This document shows, piece by piece, positions 26,478-35,486 of a stretch of DNA of 64,000 nt; position 1 is the first letter of the stretch; each line of letters begins with the position of its first letter. Both the position numbers and the translations under genes were made by a program. The notes below the pieces were generated by a model. It was given only the letters and a program-made list of their open reading frames with translations, searched no databases and had not been told where the DNA came from. The DNA comes from Brevibacterium daeguense (lineage in GTDB: Bacteria > Actinomycetota > Actinomycetes > Actinomycetales > Brevibacteriaceae). The stretch is from the NCBI RefSeq assembly GCF_021729135.1, contig NZ_JAJTWW010000001.1, positions 496,001-560,000 on the forward strand, in the 5' to 3' direction.

Positions 26478-26966
26478 ATGGCCGATTCCACACGCGCCCG
26501 CAAGGTCGCCGATCGCATCAAGGTGATCGTGGCTGAGACGCTCGAGAAGCGGGTCAAGGACCCGCGGCTGGGCTTCGTCACCATCACCGAGGTGCGCGTG
26601 ACCGGGGACCTGCAGAATGCGACTGTCTTCTACACCGTCTTCGGTGACGATGATCAGCTGCAGGCGACCAAGTCTGCACTGAACTCCGCGAAGGGCCTGC
26701 TGCGCTCCGCGGTGGGCAGGGGCCTGCAGATCCGGCTGACGCCCACCCTGGAGTTCGTCGCTGATCAGGTCCCCGCTGCTGCCGCGGAGCTCGACGAGCT
26801 GCTGGCCCAGGCAGCCGCGCGCGACGCAGAGGTGGCGGCCCTGGCCGCGGGAGCAGCGCCGGCCGGGGATCCCGATCCCTACCGCAAGCCGAGGTCGGAG
26901 GAACCCGTGGGCGGGATGCTCCGGCATGGCGATGAGGACTCGGAGGTCGGCCCGGAAGAGCGCTGA
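26478..26966 (+). CDS. rbfA: Ribosome-binding factor A
   Basis: A 162-residue KH-fold protein that helps 16S rRNA and 30S maturation. The conserved [37 protein letters not shown] and [19 protein letters not shown] segments are present. The C-terminal ~50 residues are an Ala/Asp/Glu-rich extension. GAGGAAAGG 8 nt before ATG 26478 is a strong ribosome site. It closes the nusA-infB gene group and is followed by a terminator hairpin. Confidence 0.95.
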   Translation: MADSTRARKVADRIKVIVAETLEKRVKDPRLGFVTITEVRVTGDLQNATVFYTVFGDDDQLQATKSALNSAKGLLRSAVGRGLQIRLTPTLEFVADQVPAAAAELDELLAQAAARDAEVAALAAGAAPAGDPDPYRKPRSEEPVGGMLRHGDEDSEVGPEER

Positions 26967-26988
26967 TCGCCTCTCGCTCCGATTCTGC

Positions 26989-27036
26989 TCTGCCCCGTTC
27001 CGCCGTGCCTGACCTGGTACGGAGGGACGGGGCAGA
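26989..27036 (+). terminator. Terminator-like hairpin after rbfA
   Basis: An outer stem TCTGCCCCGT (26989-26998) / ACGGGGCAGA (27027-27036) encloses an inner stem CCGTGCC (27003-27009) / GGTACGG (27016-27022) with loop TGACCT. This long two-part hairpin lies just after the rbfA stop and has no T tract. Confidence 0.6.
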
Positions 27037-27124
27037 ACTGTGTCCGAATGTCACGGAACGGTGTGAGGACAAACACCGTCGTTACCGTTTTGTCATAATC
27101 GCTCCCGCCACTACACTCGGAAAG

Positions 27125-27141
27125 GATTACGGAACGATTAC
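27125..27141 (+). promoter_or_regulatory. Direct repeat GATTAC-N5-GATTAC before the secreted-protein gene
   Basis: GATTAC occurs at 27125 and 27136, exactly 11 bp (one helical turn) apart, about 25-40 nt before the TTG start of the next gene and inside an unusually AT-rich stretch. Such spacing is typical of response-regulator sites. MtrA-type control of cell-wall genes is a guess. Confidence 0.4.
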
Positions 27142-27164
27142 AACTTTGTTAAGGGAAATTCGAA

Positions 27165-28139
27165 TTGGGTAAGCACACGGATCCGCAGCCGAACTGGGGC
27201 GCGAACGCACGCACACTGCTGCGCGACCTCTCCAACGTCGGACGCAAGTCCTCCGGACGCCACAGCCAGGAGCCGAATACCGCGACAGGTGTTCTCAAGA
27301 CCGTCCGCCGCCGCCCGATGGTCGCAGCGATCGCGCTGCCGGCTGCGGCGACCACTGCAATCGTGGCCTCCTCCATCGCCTTCGCGCCGAGCCAGAACGA
27401 GGGCGTCGTCAAGGCCGAGAACCAGACGAGCAGCGCGAGCGCCGAACCCGGCGCCGAGGACAGCCCGACGCAGAGCGAGGAGGCACTCGAAGAGGAGCGC
27501 CAGAAGGCCGCAGAGGAGTACTGGGACTCCCTCAAGGACGATCCCAAGTACACGTCGAAGTCCGAGGCCAAGGCAGCACTGCCCGAGCCCGAGCCGTCCG
27601 AGTCGGAGGACACCTCCGGCTCCGGTGCGGGCAAGTCCGGCGACAGCAAGTCCGGTGAGGGCAAGTCCGGCGAGGGCAAGTCCGACAAGGGCAGCGCCTC
27701 GGGAGAGGACGGCACCTCCGACCGGGGCAGCAAGTCCTCCCGGTCGGAAGCACGCGGCTCCGGTGGCTCCGGCGGAGTGTCGAACGAGCCGTGCTCGGTG
27801 TCCAGCTCGATCGAGTCCGGAATCTCGGCGAACGCCACGAAGGGATACCGCGCCGTGTGCGCCGAGTTCCCCGAGGTGAACTCCTACGGGGGACTGCGTG
27901 GCGGTTCGGGCTCCTCCGACCACCACAGCGGCAACGCCGTCGACATCATGATCACCGGCTCGACCGGGGACCGGATCACCGACTTCCTGATCAAGCACAA
28001 GTCCGAGCTCAACGTGAAGTACGTGATCTGGGAGCAGAAGATCTTCGCGCCGTACACCGGCTGGGAAGGTCGAGCGATGGAGGACCGCGGTTCGGCCACC
28101 GCCAACCACTACGACCACGTGCACGTCTCCTTCAACTGA
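27165..28139 (+). CDS. Membrane-anchored extracellular protein with ARB-07466/M15-like C-terminal domain
   Basis: A 324-residue protein. The cytosolic N-terminus is followed by one hydrophobic segment (about residues 52-73, MVAAIALPAAATTAIVASS), which should serve as an anchor or uncleaved signal. A long Ser/Gly/Glu/Lys-rich linker with GKSGEGKSGEGKS-type repeats spans about residues 80-205. The compact C-terminal domain has two cysteines and DHHSGNAVDIMI, with NHYDHVHVSF at the end. This His/Asp arrangement resembles the metal site of VanY/M15-type peptidases, so a peptidoglycan role is plausible. TTG 27165 is supported by AAGGGA upstream. Confidence 0.78.
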   Translation: MGKHTDPQPNWGANARTLLRDLSNVGRKSSGRHSQEPNTATGVLKTVRRRPMVAAIALPAAATTAIVASSIAFAPSQNEGVVKAENQTSSASAEPGAEDSPTQSEEALEEERQKAAEEYWDSLKDDPKYTSKSEAKAALPEPEPSESEDTSGSGAGKSGDSKSGEGKSGEGKSDKGSASGEDGTSDRGSKSSRSEARGSGGSGGVSNEPCSVSSSIESGISANATKGYRAVCAEFPEVNSYGGLRGGSGSSDHHSGNAVDIMITGSTGDRITDFLIKHKSELNVKYVIWEQKIFAPYTGWEGRAMEDRGSATANHYDHVHVSFN

Positions 28140-28164
28140 TCCGCCCGTCCTCGGGTCCGATTCG

Positions 28165-28199
28165 CAACCGCTGCGCTGATACTGTCGGCGCAGCGGTTG
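28165..28199 (+). terminator. 12-bp hairpin before truB
   Basis: CAACCGCTGCGC (28165-28176) pairs with GCGCAGCGGTTG (28188-28199). It follows the secreted-protein gene and precedes truB. A TACTGT -10-like box (28180-28185) sits in the loop region. Confidence 0.55.
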
Positions 28200-28235
28200 T
28201 CGCATTCACAGGAGAGCATTGAACGCAGGACGGAT

Positions 28236-29141
28236 ATGACCACGCCAACGGGAATCCTCGTCATCGACAAACCCACGGGCCTGACGAGCCACGATGTGGT
28301 GTCACGGGTGCGCAAATGGTTCGGCACCAAGAAGGTGGGACACGCCGGGACCCTGGATCCGATGGCCACCGGAGTCCTCGTCCTCGGACTGGGACGCGGC
28401 ACCAAGCTGCTGACGTATCTGGTCGGGCTCGACAAGACCTACACGGCCACGATCCGCCTCGGCTCCTCGACCCCCACCGACGACGCCGATTCGGAACCGG
28501 ACGTCTTCGCCGCCGAGGATGAGCTCCGCGAGGTCACGGACGCGCAGATCCGTTCGGGGATCGACGCACTGACCGGCGAGATCCAGCAGGTGCCCAGCTC
28601 CGTGTCGGCCATCAAGGTCGACGGCCGTCGTTCGTATGCGCGGGTCAGGGCCGGAGAGCAGGTCGAGCTGAAGCCGCGCCGGGTCACCATCGCTGAGTTC
28701 ACCGCCGGTGAGATCCGTCGAGGCGCGGCCGATATCGACGTCGACGTCACCGTCACCTGCTCCTCGGGCACCTATGTCCGGGCACTCGCCCGCGACCTCG
28801 GCCGATCGCTCGGGATCCAGGGGCATCTCACGGCGCTGCGCCGGCTGCGGGTGGGGCCCTTCGACATCGGCAGATCTCACCGGCTTGCCGAGGACTTCGC
28901 GCAGGACGAGCGGCCCGAGCTCATCACCCTCGCCGCGGCGGCGGCCGAGGTGATGCCCGTCGTCGCGCTCGATGCGGCGCAGCGTCAGGCGGTGATGCAG
29001 GGCAGGTTCATCGAACCGGAGGCCGTTCCACCTGCGCCGGGGGGATTCTGGGCCGGAGTCAGCGAGGACGAGCTCATCGCGGTGCTGGAGCGCCGCGAGA
29101 GCCGGCTCAAGGCGGCCACCGGGATCGCGGTGAACGCGTGA
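28236..29141 (+). CDS. truB: tRNA pseudouridine(55) synthase
   Basis: Makes pseudouridine 55 in the T-loop of tRNAs. The catalytic aspartate is in GHAGTLDPMATGVL near residue 40, after the N-terminal IDKPTGLTSHDVV motif. The SSGTYVRALARDLG segment and a C-terminal domain follow. It has 301 residues. GCAGGA six nt before ATG 28236 fixes the start. The order truB-ribF-rpsO is conserved. Confidence 0.95.
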   Translation: MTTPTGILVIDKPTGLTSHDVVSRVRKWFGTKKVGHAGTLDPMATGVLVLGLGRGTKLLTYLVGLDKTYTATIRLGSSTPTDDADSEPDVFAAEDELREVTDAQIRSGIDALTGEIQQVPSSVSAIKVDGRRSYARVRAGEQVELKPRRVTIAEFTAGEIRRGAADIDVDVTVTCSSGTYVRALARDLGRSLGIQGHLTALRRLRVGPFDIGRSHRLAEDFAQDERPELITLAAAAAEVMPVVALDAAQRQAVMQGRFIEPEAVPPAPGGFWAGVSEDELIAVLERRESRLKAATGIAVNA

Positions 29142-29198
29142 GGAATAGTTCGAACCGTACTGTAATCTGTAGCGGGTACTGACGCAGGAAGGACGCAC

Positions 29199-30134
29199 GT
29201 GGAGATTTTCTGGGAGCTCGATCGCATCCCGCCGGAGTTCGGTCCGACGGCTGTGACGCTTGGGAATTTCGACGGAGTCCACCGCGGTCACCGCGAGGTT
29301 CTCGGGGAGCTCGCGCAGCTGGCCCGTCGGCGCTCGCTCAGATCGCTGGCCGTCACCTTCGACCCGCACCCCCGGTCGGTCCATCAGCCGGATTCGCCGG
29401 TCGAGCTGATCACAGGTCTGACCGATCGGCTCGCACGAATGGCCGAGACCGGCATCGATGCGGTTCTCGTGCAGCACTACACGCTCGACTTCGCCGAGCA
29501 GTCGGCTGAGGAGTTTGTGCTGGACTACCTGATGGGCGGACTCGGCGCGCAGCTGATCGCCGTCGGCCACGACGTGCGGTTCGGCAAGGACAACAGCGGA
29601 AGCCTGGAGACGCTGCTGACGCTGGGGAGGAGCGCGGGCTTCGAAGTCGTGACCATCGACGACGTCGGCGTGCGGTGCCGCTACTCCTCGACAGCAGTGC
29701 GATCCCACCTGGGCCGCGGTGACGTCGCGGCGGCCGCGGACATGCTCGGGACCGCGCACACCGTGCGTGGCACGGTCGTCCACGGTGATGCGCGAGGCCG
29801 CGAGATGGGCTTCCCCACCGCGAACCTCGGCGGGACGATGGAGGGCCTGATCCCCGCGGACGGAGTCTATGCCGGCTGGGCCGCATTCGACGCCGACCCG
29901 GAGCGCTTCCCGGCGGCGATCTCCATCGGCACCAACCCGACGTTCCACGGAGACGAGCGCCGGGTCGAAGCGCATCTCATCGACGTCGAGTTCGGCAGCC
30001 TGAACGCGTACGATTCCACGATGACCCTGGAGTTCATCGGCCGGATCCGCGGGCAGGAGACCTACGCGGGAATGGACGAGCTCATCGCTCAGATGCACCT
30101 CGATGTCGACCGTGCGCGCGCTGTGCTAGGCTAG
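29199..30134 (+). CDS. ribF: Bifunctional riboflavin kinase / FAD synthetase
   Basis: Phosphorylates riboflavin to FMN and adenylates FMN to FAD. The N-terminal adenylyltransferase half has [11 protein letters not shown] and, later, [16 protein letters not shown]. The C-terminal kinase half starts near residue 185 with [13 protein letters not shown]-type [12 protein letters not shown] and ends with [14 protein letters not shown]. It has 311 residues. GTG 29199 is preceded by AGGAAGGA. The rpsO promoter lies across its stop codon. Confidence 0.95.
   Translation: MEIFWELDRIPPEFGPTAVTLGNFDGVHRGHREVLGELAQLARRRSLRSLAVTFDPHPRSVHQPDSPVELITGLTDRLARMAETGIDAVLVQHYTLDFAEQSAEEFVLDYLMGGLGAQLIAVGHDVRFGKDNSGSLETLLTLGRSAGFEVVTIDDVGVRCRYSSTAVRSHLGRGDVAAAADMLGTAHTVRGTVVHGDARGREMGFPTANLGGTMEGLIPADGVYAGWAAFDADPERFPAAISIGTNPTFHGDERRVEAHLIDVEFGSLNAYDSTMTLEFIGRIRGQETYAGMDELIAQMHLDVDRARAVLG
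30127..30132 (+). promoter_or_regulatory. -10 box TAGGCT of rpsO
   Basis: TAGGCT overlaps the ribF stop by one base and lies 87 nt before the rpsO ATG. The leader that follows contains a run of seven Ts and a GC-rich stretch, which could host S15 feedback control. Confidence 0.4.
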
Positions 30135-30219
30135 CGGATGCCGTTTTTTTGCCGGCCGCGGTTTCACAGTGCTTCGACAGCAGGTCGGGGCGCCGCGCAA
30201 CGACCCCCGGAGGACATCC

Positions 30220-30489
30220 ATGGCTCTTGATCCCAAGGTCAAGCAGGACATCATCAAGGAATACGCTATCCACGAAGGCGACACGGGTTCTCCCGAGGTC
30301 CAGGTCGCGGTGCTCACTCGCCGAATCAAGGACCTGACCGAGCACTTCAAGGAGCACAAGCACGACCACCACTCGCGTCGTGGCCTCCTGCTGCTCGTCG
30401 GCCAGCGCCGCCGGCTGCTCGGGTACCTGCAGCAGGTCGACATCGAGCGCTACCGTGCGCTGATCGCGCGGCTCGGCCTGCGCCGCTGA
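30220..30489 (+). CDS. rpsO: 30S ribosomal protein S15
   Basis: An 89-residue primary 16S rRNA-binding protein of the 30S platform. The full four-helix sequence is present, with the conserved [17 protein letters not shown] and [21 protein letters not shown] motifs. ATG 30220 has CGGAGGA just upstream. A terminator hairpin follows, separating it from pnp. Confidence 0.97.
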   Translation: MALDPKVKQDIIKEYAIHEGDTGSPEVQVAVLTRRIKDLTEHFKEHKHDHHSRRGLLLLVGQRRRLLGYLQQVDIERYRALIARLGLRR

Positions 30490-30508
30490 CAAGCAGCTAG
30501 CCTGAATC

Positions 30509-30534
30509 GGGGTCGTCGCATTCGCGGCGGCCCC
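30509..30534 (+). terminator. rpsO terminator hairpin
   Basis: GGGGTCGTCGC (30509-30519) pairs with GCGGCGGCCCC (30524-30534), with two G-U wobbles, around a four-base loop ATTC. It is placed 20 nt after the rpsO stop. Confidence 0.65.
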
Positions 30535-30574
30535 GGTCTGCATTCATGACGCTGGCGGATATCTGACGCTGGTG

Positions 30575-30662
30575 GATGCGGTCGGTCGCTGGTGGCGGAT
30601 GCCGGACGCCGACCGATGGGATGCGGTTCGTCGCTGGTGGCGGAGCTGGACGCCGCCGATCT
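30575..30662 (+). repeat. 45-bp imperfect tandem duplication between rpsO and pnp
   Basis: Two copies begin at GATGCGG (30575 and 30620). Each contains TCGCTGGTGGCGGA followed by GGACGCCG. Shorter relatives (GACGCTGGYGGAT) occur just upstream at about 30548 and 30564. In the 373-bp rpsO-pnp gap the other visible elements are the rpsO terminator, a -10 box and a ~170-nt pnp leader. Confidence 0.7.
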
Positions 30663-30682
30663 GCGATCCCCGGCGATCTTGG

Positions 30683-30688
30683 TAGACT
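30683..30688 (+). promoter_or_regulatory. -10 box TAGACT of pnp
   Basis: TAGACT matches the commonest -10 form in this window and would give a pnp leader of about 170 nt, long enough for the autoregulation known for PNPase genes. A ten-codon ATG frame at 30699-30731 lies at the leader's start. Confidence 0.5.
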
Positions 30689-30862
30689 GGTGCCGTCCAT
30701 GGACCGCCCCCGGCAGGCCGGTGATCGGTAGTGGCCTCCGCAGACGAACGAATGCGTGGGCCTCGATCGATGACCGGGCCGGATCCCAGACCCCGGCGAA
30801 CTCTTTCGCCTGGCGGTCCTCCACACGCGCGAACATCTTCGCGCAGCACGAATGGAGCTCAC

Positions 30863-33100
30863 TTGGGACTCAATCCCGAATCAGCTGTTGCACATATCGA
30901 CAACGGGCGCTTCGGCTCCCACACCATCCGCTTCGAGACCGGACGCCTTGCCCAGCAGGCCGCGGGTGCGGCCGTCGCGGTCCTTGATGACGAGACGATG
31001 CTGCTCTCAGCGACGACCGTCGGCAAGAACCCGAAGGAGCACTTCGACTTCTTCCCGCTGACGGTCGACGTCGAGGAGCGGATGTATGCCGCCGGTCGAA
31101 TCCCCGGTTCGTTCTTCCGCCGCGAGGGCCGGCCGTCGACGGACGCCATCCTCACCTGTCGCCTCATCGACCGGCCCCTGCGCCCGTCCTTCGTGAAGGG
31201 ACTGCGCAACGAGGTCCAGGTCGTCGTCACGGTGATGTCGATCCACCCCGACCACATCTACGACGCACTGGCCATCAACGCCGCCTCGATGTCGACTCAG
31301 CTGTCGGGTCTGCCGTTCTCCGGTCCGATCGGAGGTGTGCGGATCGCGCTCATCGACGATCAGTGGGTCGCGTTCCCGAACTACTCGCAGCTGGGGGACG
31401 CCGTCTTCGACATGGTGGTGGCCGGCCGAGTCGTCGGTGACGACGTCGCCATCATGATGGTCGAGGCCGAAGCGACCGAGCACGCGATGGACCTCATCGG
31501 CAGCGGTGCCGGCGCGCCGACGGAGGAGGCCGTCGCAGGCGGACTCGAGGCGGCCAAGCCGTTCATCCGCGAACTCGTCCGCGCTCAGCAGGAGCTCGCG
31601 GACCGCGCGGCCAAGCCCACCGCCGAGTTCCCCGTCTTCCGTGACTACGAGGACGATGTCTATGCGGCCGTGGAGGAGCTCGCTCTCGAACAGCAGACCA
31701 AGAACTTCCAGATCGCGGACAAGCAGGAGCGGGCCGCCGCCGGCGACGTGCTCCTGGACAGGCTCTTCGCGGACCTCGGCGAGCGATTCGAGGGGCGTGA
31801 GAAGGAGATCGCGGCCGCGCTCAACGCGCTCACCAAGCAGGTGGTGCGCAAGCGGATCCTCACCGAGCAGGTGCGGATCGACGGCCGCGGACTCAAGGAC
31901 ATCCGGCCGCTGACCGCGGAGACCGGAGTGGTTCCGCGCGTCCACGGCTCTGCGATCTTCGAGCGCGGTGAGACCCAGATCCTGGGAGTCACCACGCTGA
32001 ACATGCTCAAGATGGAGCAGCAGATCGACTCGCTGGCCCCGGAGACGAGAAAGCGCTACCTGCACCACTACAACTTCCCGCCGTACTCCACCGGCGAGAC
32101 CGGTCGAGTCGGCAGCCCGAAGCGCCGCGAGATCGGACATGGAGCGCTGGCGGAGCGGGCCATCGTTCCGGTACTGCCATCGCGCGAGGAGTTCCCCTAC
32201 GCGATCCGCCAGGTCTCCGAGGCGCTGAGCTCGAACGGCTCGACGTCCATGGGCTCGGTCTGCGCCTCGACGCTGGCCATGCTCGACGCAGGCGTGCCGC
32301 TGCGCGCCCCGGTTGCCGGCATCGCGATGGGTCTGGTCTCGGATGTCATCGAGACCGACAGCGGCCCGCAGACCGCCTATGCGGCTCTCACCGACATCCT
32401 CGGTGCAGAGGACGCGTTCGGCGACATGGACTTCAAGGTGGCGGGCACCTCGGAGTTCATCACGGCGATTCAGCTCGACACCAAGCTCGACGGCATTCCC
32501 GCATCCGTGCTCGCGGCCGCCCTCAAGCAGGCGAAGGAAGCCCGTCAGGTCATCCTCGATGTCCTCACCGGCGCCATCGACGCCCCTGCTGAGCTCGCAC
32601 CCACCGCTCCGCGCATCATCTCCGTGCAGATCCCGGTCGACAAGATCGGCGAGGTCATCGGCCCCAAGGGCAAGATGATCAACCAGATCCAGGAGGACAC
32701 GGGCGCGGAGATCAGCATCGAGGACGACGGCACGGTGCTCATCGGCGCCACCGACGGGCCCGCCGCAGAAGCCGCCCGCAGCGCGGTCAACGCGATTGCC
32801 AACCCGCAGGTCCCGGAGGTGGGCGAACGCTACCTGGGCACCGTCGTCAAGGCGATGTCCTTCGGAGCCTTCGTGTCGCTGAGCCCGGGCAAGGACGGAC
32901 TCCTCCACATCTCGGAGCTGCGCAAGCTCAACGACGGCAAGCGAGTCGAGGATGTCGAGGACGTCGTGTCGGTCGGGCAGAAGATCCAGGTCGAGATCAC
33001 CAAGATCGACGATCGCGGCAAGCTCTCGCTGGTCCCCGTGATGGACGACGCGGATGCGGCGGACTCCGCTGACTCCGCCGACTTCGGCGACGAGGAGTAA
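30863..33100 (+). CDS. pnp: Polyribonucleotide nucleotidyltransferase (PNPase)
   Basis: Phosphorolytic 3'-5' exoribonuclease of RNA turnover; in actinobacteria it also acts as the tail polymerase (GPSI). It has two RNase PH cores, the second with [14 protein letters not shown] and the [11 protein letters not shown] segment, then a KH domain ([23 protein letters not shown]) and a C-terminal S1 domain, ending in an acidic tail. The frame is open from 30731, but the first ~44 codons are leader. TTG 30863 has GGAG five nt upstream and gives the usual length of 745 residues. Confidence 0.95.
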   Translation: MGLNPESAVAHIDNGRFGSHTIRFETGRLAQQAAGAAVAVLDDETMLLSATTVGKNPKEHFDFFPLTVDVEERMYAAGRIPGSFFRREGRPSTDAILTCRLIDRPLRPSFVKGLRNEVQVVVTVMSIHPDHIYDALAINAASMSTQLSGLPFSGPIGGVRIALIDDQWVAFPNYSQLGDAVFDMVVAGRVVGDDVAIMMVEAEATEHAMDLIGSGAGAPTEEAVAGGLEAAKPFIRELVRAQQELADRAAKPTAEFPVFRDYEDDVYAAVEELALEQQTKNFQIADKQERAAAGDVLLDRLFADLGERFEGREKEIAAALNALTKQVVRKRILTEQVRIDGRGLKDIRPLTAETGVVPRVHGSAIFERGETQILGVTTLNMLKMEQQIDSLAPETRKRYLHHYNFPPYSTGETGRVGSPKRREIGHGALAERAIVPVLPSREEFPYAIRQVSEALSSNGSTSMGSVCASTLAMLDAGVPLRAPVAGIAMGLVSDVIETDSGPQTAYAALTDILGAEDAFGDMDFKVAGTSEFITAIQLDTKLDGIPASVLAAALKQAKEARQVILDVLTGAIDAPAELAPTAPRIISVQIPVDKIGEVIGPKGKMINQIQEDTGAEISIEDDGTVLIGATDGPAAEAARSAVNAIANPQVPEVGERYLGTVVKAMSFGAFVSLSPGKDGLLHISELRKLNDGKRVEDVEDVVSVGQKIQVEITKIDDRGKLSLVPVMDDADAADSADSADFGDEE

Positions 33101-33108
33101 GCAGGCGG

Positions 33109-34398
33109 TTGAACACCGAATATCTCATGGGGGAGGGCAGCAGCGCACAGCGCTCTGTCCTCCCCAATGGCATCCGGGTGATCACGGAGACGATGCCCGC
33201 GCTGGAATCGGAGACCGTGGGAATCTGGGTCGACTCGGGTTCGCGCGACGAAGCTCAGCCGGCCGCGGGTTCGACCCATTTCCTCGAGCACATGCTGTTC
33301 AAGGGGACGCCCACGCGCAGCGCACGCCAGATCGCGGAGGCATTCGACCGCACCGGCGGCGACTCCAATGCGGTGACCTCCAAGGAATACACCTGCTACT
33401 ACTCGCGGTGCCTGGTGGACGACGTTCCGATGATCACTGAGCTCCTCTGGGACATGGTCCTGCGCTCGAAGCTGGATGAGTCGGAGTTCGAGCGGGAGCG
33501 GGGCGTCATCGTCGAGGAGCTCGCGATGGCAGCCGACGACCCCGTCGACGTGCTCTACGAGGCCTTCGACGCACTGGTGTACCGCGACCACCCGCTGGGC
33601 CGGCCGGTGGGAGCGACGAGGGAGCAGATCCGCGCCCTCGAGCACAGCACGCTGCTCGACCACTATTCCCACGATTACGTCGGTCCGCGGCTGGTGTTCG
33701 CCGCTGCCGGCGGTGCGTCCCACGACGAAGTCGTTTCTCTGGTGGACCGTGCAACCCGGCAGCTGCCGGAGGTCGGACCGGACAGCGGCAGGCAGCTGCG
33801 CCCCCACCGAGCGGTGCCCGAGTTCGCCGGGGGAGTGGAGACGATCCGGAAGGACACGGAGCAGCAGGGAATCATCTTCGGCGTGCCCGGGCTGCCGGAA
33901 GGCCACCCGGACCGCTTTGTGCTCACGGTGCTGTTCGCACTGCTCGGCGGCGGCATGTCGTCCCGGCTGTTCCAGACGATCCGCGAGGAGCGGGGACTCG
34001 CGTACACCGTGCACAGCATTGCCGGCAGATATACGGACTCCGGTCAGTTCGGGATCTACGCTGGAACCTCACCGGGGTCAGCGCAGCAGGTGGTGGATCT
34101 GGTGATCGACGAGTTCGCGCTGGTCGCCTCCGAGGTCCCCGGCGAAGCGGAGATCGCCGACATCGTCGCCCAGGTCGCCGGAGCGACGATCCTCGGACTC
34201 GAGAGCTCTGCCGCGCGAATGAACCGGCTAGCGCATGCGGAGCTGTCGAGGATTCCGCTCGAGTCCCCGCACGACCTGCTGCAGCAGGTCAGGAACGTCA
34301 CTCCCGAACACGTGACGAAGCTCGCCGCGCGACTGTTCTCCGGCCCGCATGCCCTGGCCACCGTGGGTCCGAGCACTTCCCTGGTGCTTCCGGGCTGA
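33109..34398 (+). CDS. M16 family zinc peptidase (PepR-like)
   Basis: Processing-peptidase-like metalloprotease of 429 residues. The inverted zinc motif is HFLEH (near residue 58-62), with the third ligand in VIVEELAMA. The second half has GLAYTVHSIAGRY, the typical R/Y pair of M16 peptidases. It follows pnp by 8 nt, as in many Gram-positives, and probably shares its transcript. TTG 33109 has AGGAG 11 nt upstream; ATG 33127 is an alternative without a clear ribosome site. Confidence 0.92.
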   Translation: MNTEYLMGEGSSAQRSVLPNGIRVITETMPALESETVGIWVDSGSRDEAQPAAGSTHFLEHMLFKGTPTRSARQIAEAFDRTGGDSNAVTSKEYTCYYSRCLVDDVPMITELLWDMVLRSKLDESEFERERGVIVEELAMAADDPVDVLYEAFDALVYRDHPLGRPVGATREQIRALEHSTLLDHYSHDYVGPRLVFAAAGGASHDEVVSLVDRATRQLPEVGPDSGRQLRPHRAVPEFAGGVETIRKDTEQQGIIFGVPGLPEGHPDRFVLTVLFALLGGGMSSRLFQTIREERGLAYTVHSIAGRYTDSGQFGIYAGTSPGSAQQVVDLVIDEFALVASEVPGEAEIADIVAQVAGATILGLESSAARMNRLAHAELSRIPLESPHDLLQQVRNVTPEHVTKLAARLFSGPHALATVGPSTSLVLPG

Positions 34399-34411
34399 TC
34401 CGGGCACGCAG

Positions 34412-34446
34412 ACGGCGGCCGACACTAATGCGGTGCCGGCCGCCGT
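34412..34446. terminator. Bidirectional hairpin between the M16 and TAXI genes
   Basis: ACGGCGGCCG (34412-34421) pairs perfectly with CGGCCGCCGT (34437-34446). It lies between two convergent genes and can serve both strands. Confidence 0.65.
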
Positions 34447-34476
34447 TGTGCTTTCATCGGCGCATCATCGCGGAGC

Positions 34477-35472
34477 TCAGCCGCGCAGCTCCTCGAGAGC
34501 GCGCTGGGCGCCCGGATGCAGCTCGATCGGCTCCGTCTGGTCGGCTCGCTCAAGATCGATCTCGGCGGCGGCCGCATGCACCGATTCCAGGTCCGATTTC
34601 TTGTCGTAGATCAGCTTCGTGATCGCGCATGCCGTGCCCTCATCCATGTCCGAACGCACCATGAGGACGTTCGGCGTCACGAGGGTGTCGACGTCTGCGT
34701 CGGTGCCGTAGGTGTCGGCCGGGATGGTGGCGGTCTCGTACACCTCGTTGATCTCCTTCATCGGCGCCTCGAGATCGGTGATGTCGAGGATCTCGACATC
34801 GTTCGCCGAGGTGGTGAACAGATCGGTGATGCCGGCCGTCGGCAGGCCGCCGGACCACACCATGCCGTCGATCGAGCCGTCCTTCATCGATTCGACCGTC
34901 TTCGACAGGTCGATGCGTTGGGCGTTGACGTCCTCAGGGCTGAGTCCGGCGGCTTCGATGAGGCGGCCTGCGATCACCTCGGTACCGGACTTGGGGGAGC
35001 CCGTGGAGATCGTCTTGCCTGCGAAGTCCTCTATGGTCTCGATGCCGGCGTCCTTGCGGACGATGACGTGAGTGAAGTTGTCGTACAGGCGGGTGAGCGC
35101 GACGGTGTCCTGTGGCTGCTCGAATGATCCCTGTCCGGTGACTGCGTCTGCGGCTGTGTCGGCCAGGGAGAACGCGATGTCGTAGTCGCCGGACTCGAGC
35201 TGCTGCATGTTCTGGACGGATGCACCGGTCTCCGCCGCGGTCGCCTTGATGTCCGTGTTGTCGGAGATCAGCTGGGCGATGCCGCCTCCCATCACGTAGT
35301 AGACACCGGTCGAGTTGCCGGTGGCGATCGTCATCTGGCCCGAGGCGGCGGTGCACTCTGCCCCGCCCTCGCCCTCGGCGGCCGGAGTGGGTTCGCGCTT
35401 GCCGCCGCACCCGCTCAGCGCGAGCACGGAAGCCAGGGCGATTGCGGAGACGGAGCGAAGAGGTCTCTTCAT
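34477..35472 (-). CDS. TRAP transporter solute-binding lipoprotein, TAXI family
   Basis: A 331-residue extracytoplasmic receptor. The signal peptide ends in the lipobox LSGC, so it should be lipid-anchored. The family body starts with MTIATGNSTGVYYVMGGGIA and includes GKTISTGSPKSGTEV and DGMVWSGGLPTAGI. TAXI receptors bind small acids such as glutamate or 2-oxoglutarate, but the ligand here is unknown. The permease gene lies 14 nt upstream in the same direction, so the two form a transporter operon. Confidence 0.93.
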   Translation of the reverse strand: MKRPLRSVSAIALASVLALSGCGGKREPTPAAEGEGGAECTAASGQMTIATGNSTGVYYVMGGGIAQLISDNTDIKATAAETGASVQNMQQLESGDYDIAFSLADTAADAVTGQGSFEQPQDTVALTRLYDNFTHVIVRKDAGIETIEDFAGKTISTGSPKSGTEVIAGRLIEAAGLSPEDVNAQRIDLSKTVESMKDGSIDGMVWSGGLPTAGITDLFTTSANDVEILDITDLEAPMKEINEVYETATIPADTYGTDADVDTLVTPNVLMVRSDMDEGTACAITKLIYDKKSDLESVHAAAAEIDLERADQTEPIELHPGAQRALEELRG

Positions 35473-35486
35473 CTGTTTTCAGCCTT

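Noticed and set aside
24563-26587. 674-codon minus-strand frame opposite infB
   Set aside because: It is a mirror of the IF-2 coding sequence, with Val/Asp/Arg-rich composition typical of such shadows.
26967-27164. Possible c-di-AMP (ydaO) riboswitch before the secreted-protein gene
   Set aside because: Only about 200 bp are available, a terminator occupies the first third, and I could not recognise the conserved riboswitch core.
30699-30731. Ten-codon ORF at the start of the pnp leader
   Set aside because: It lies 10 nt after the -10 box, but it is very short and neither overlaps nor abuts pnp; chance is likely. Mentioned only as context.
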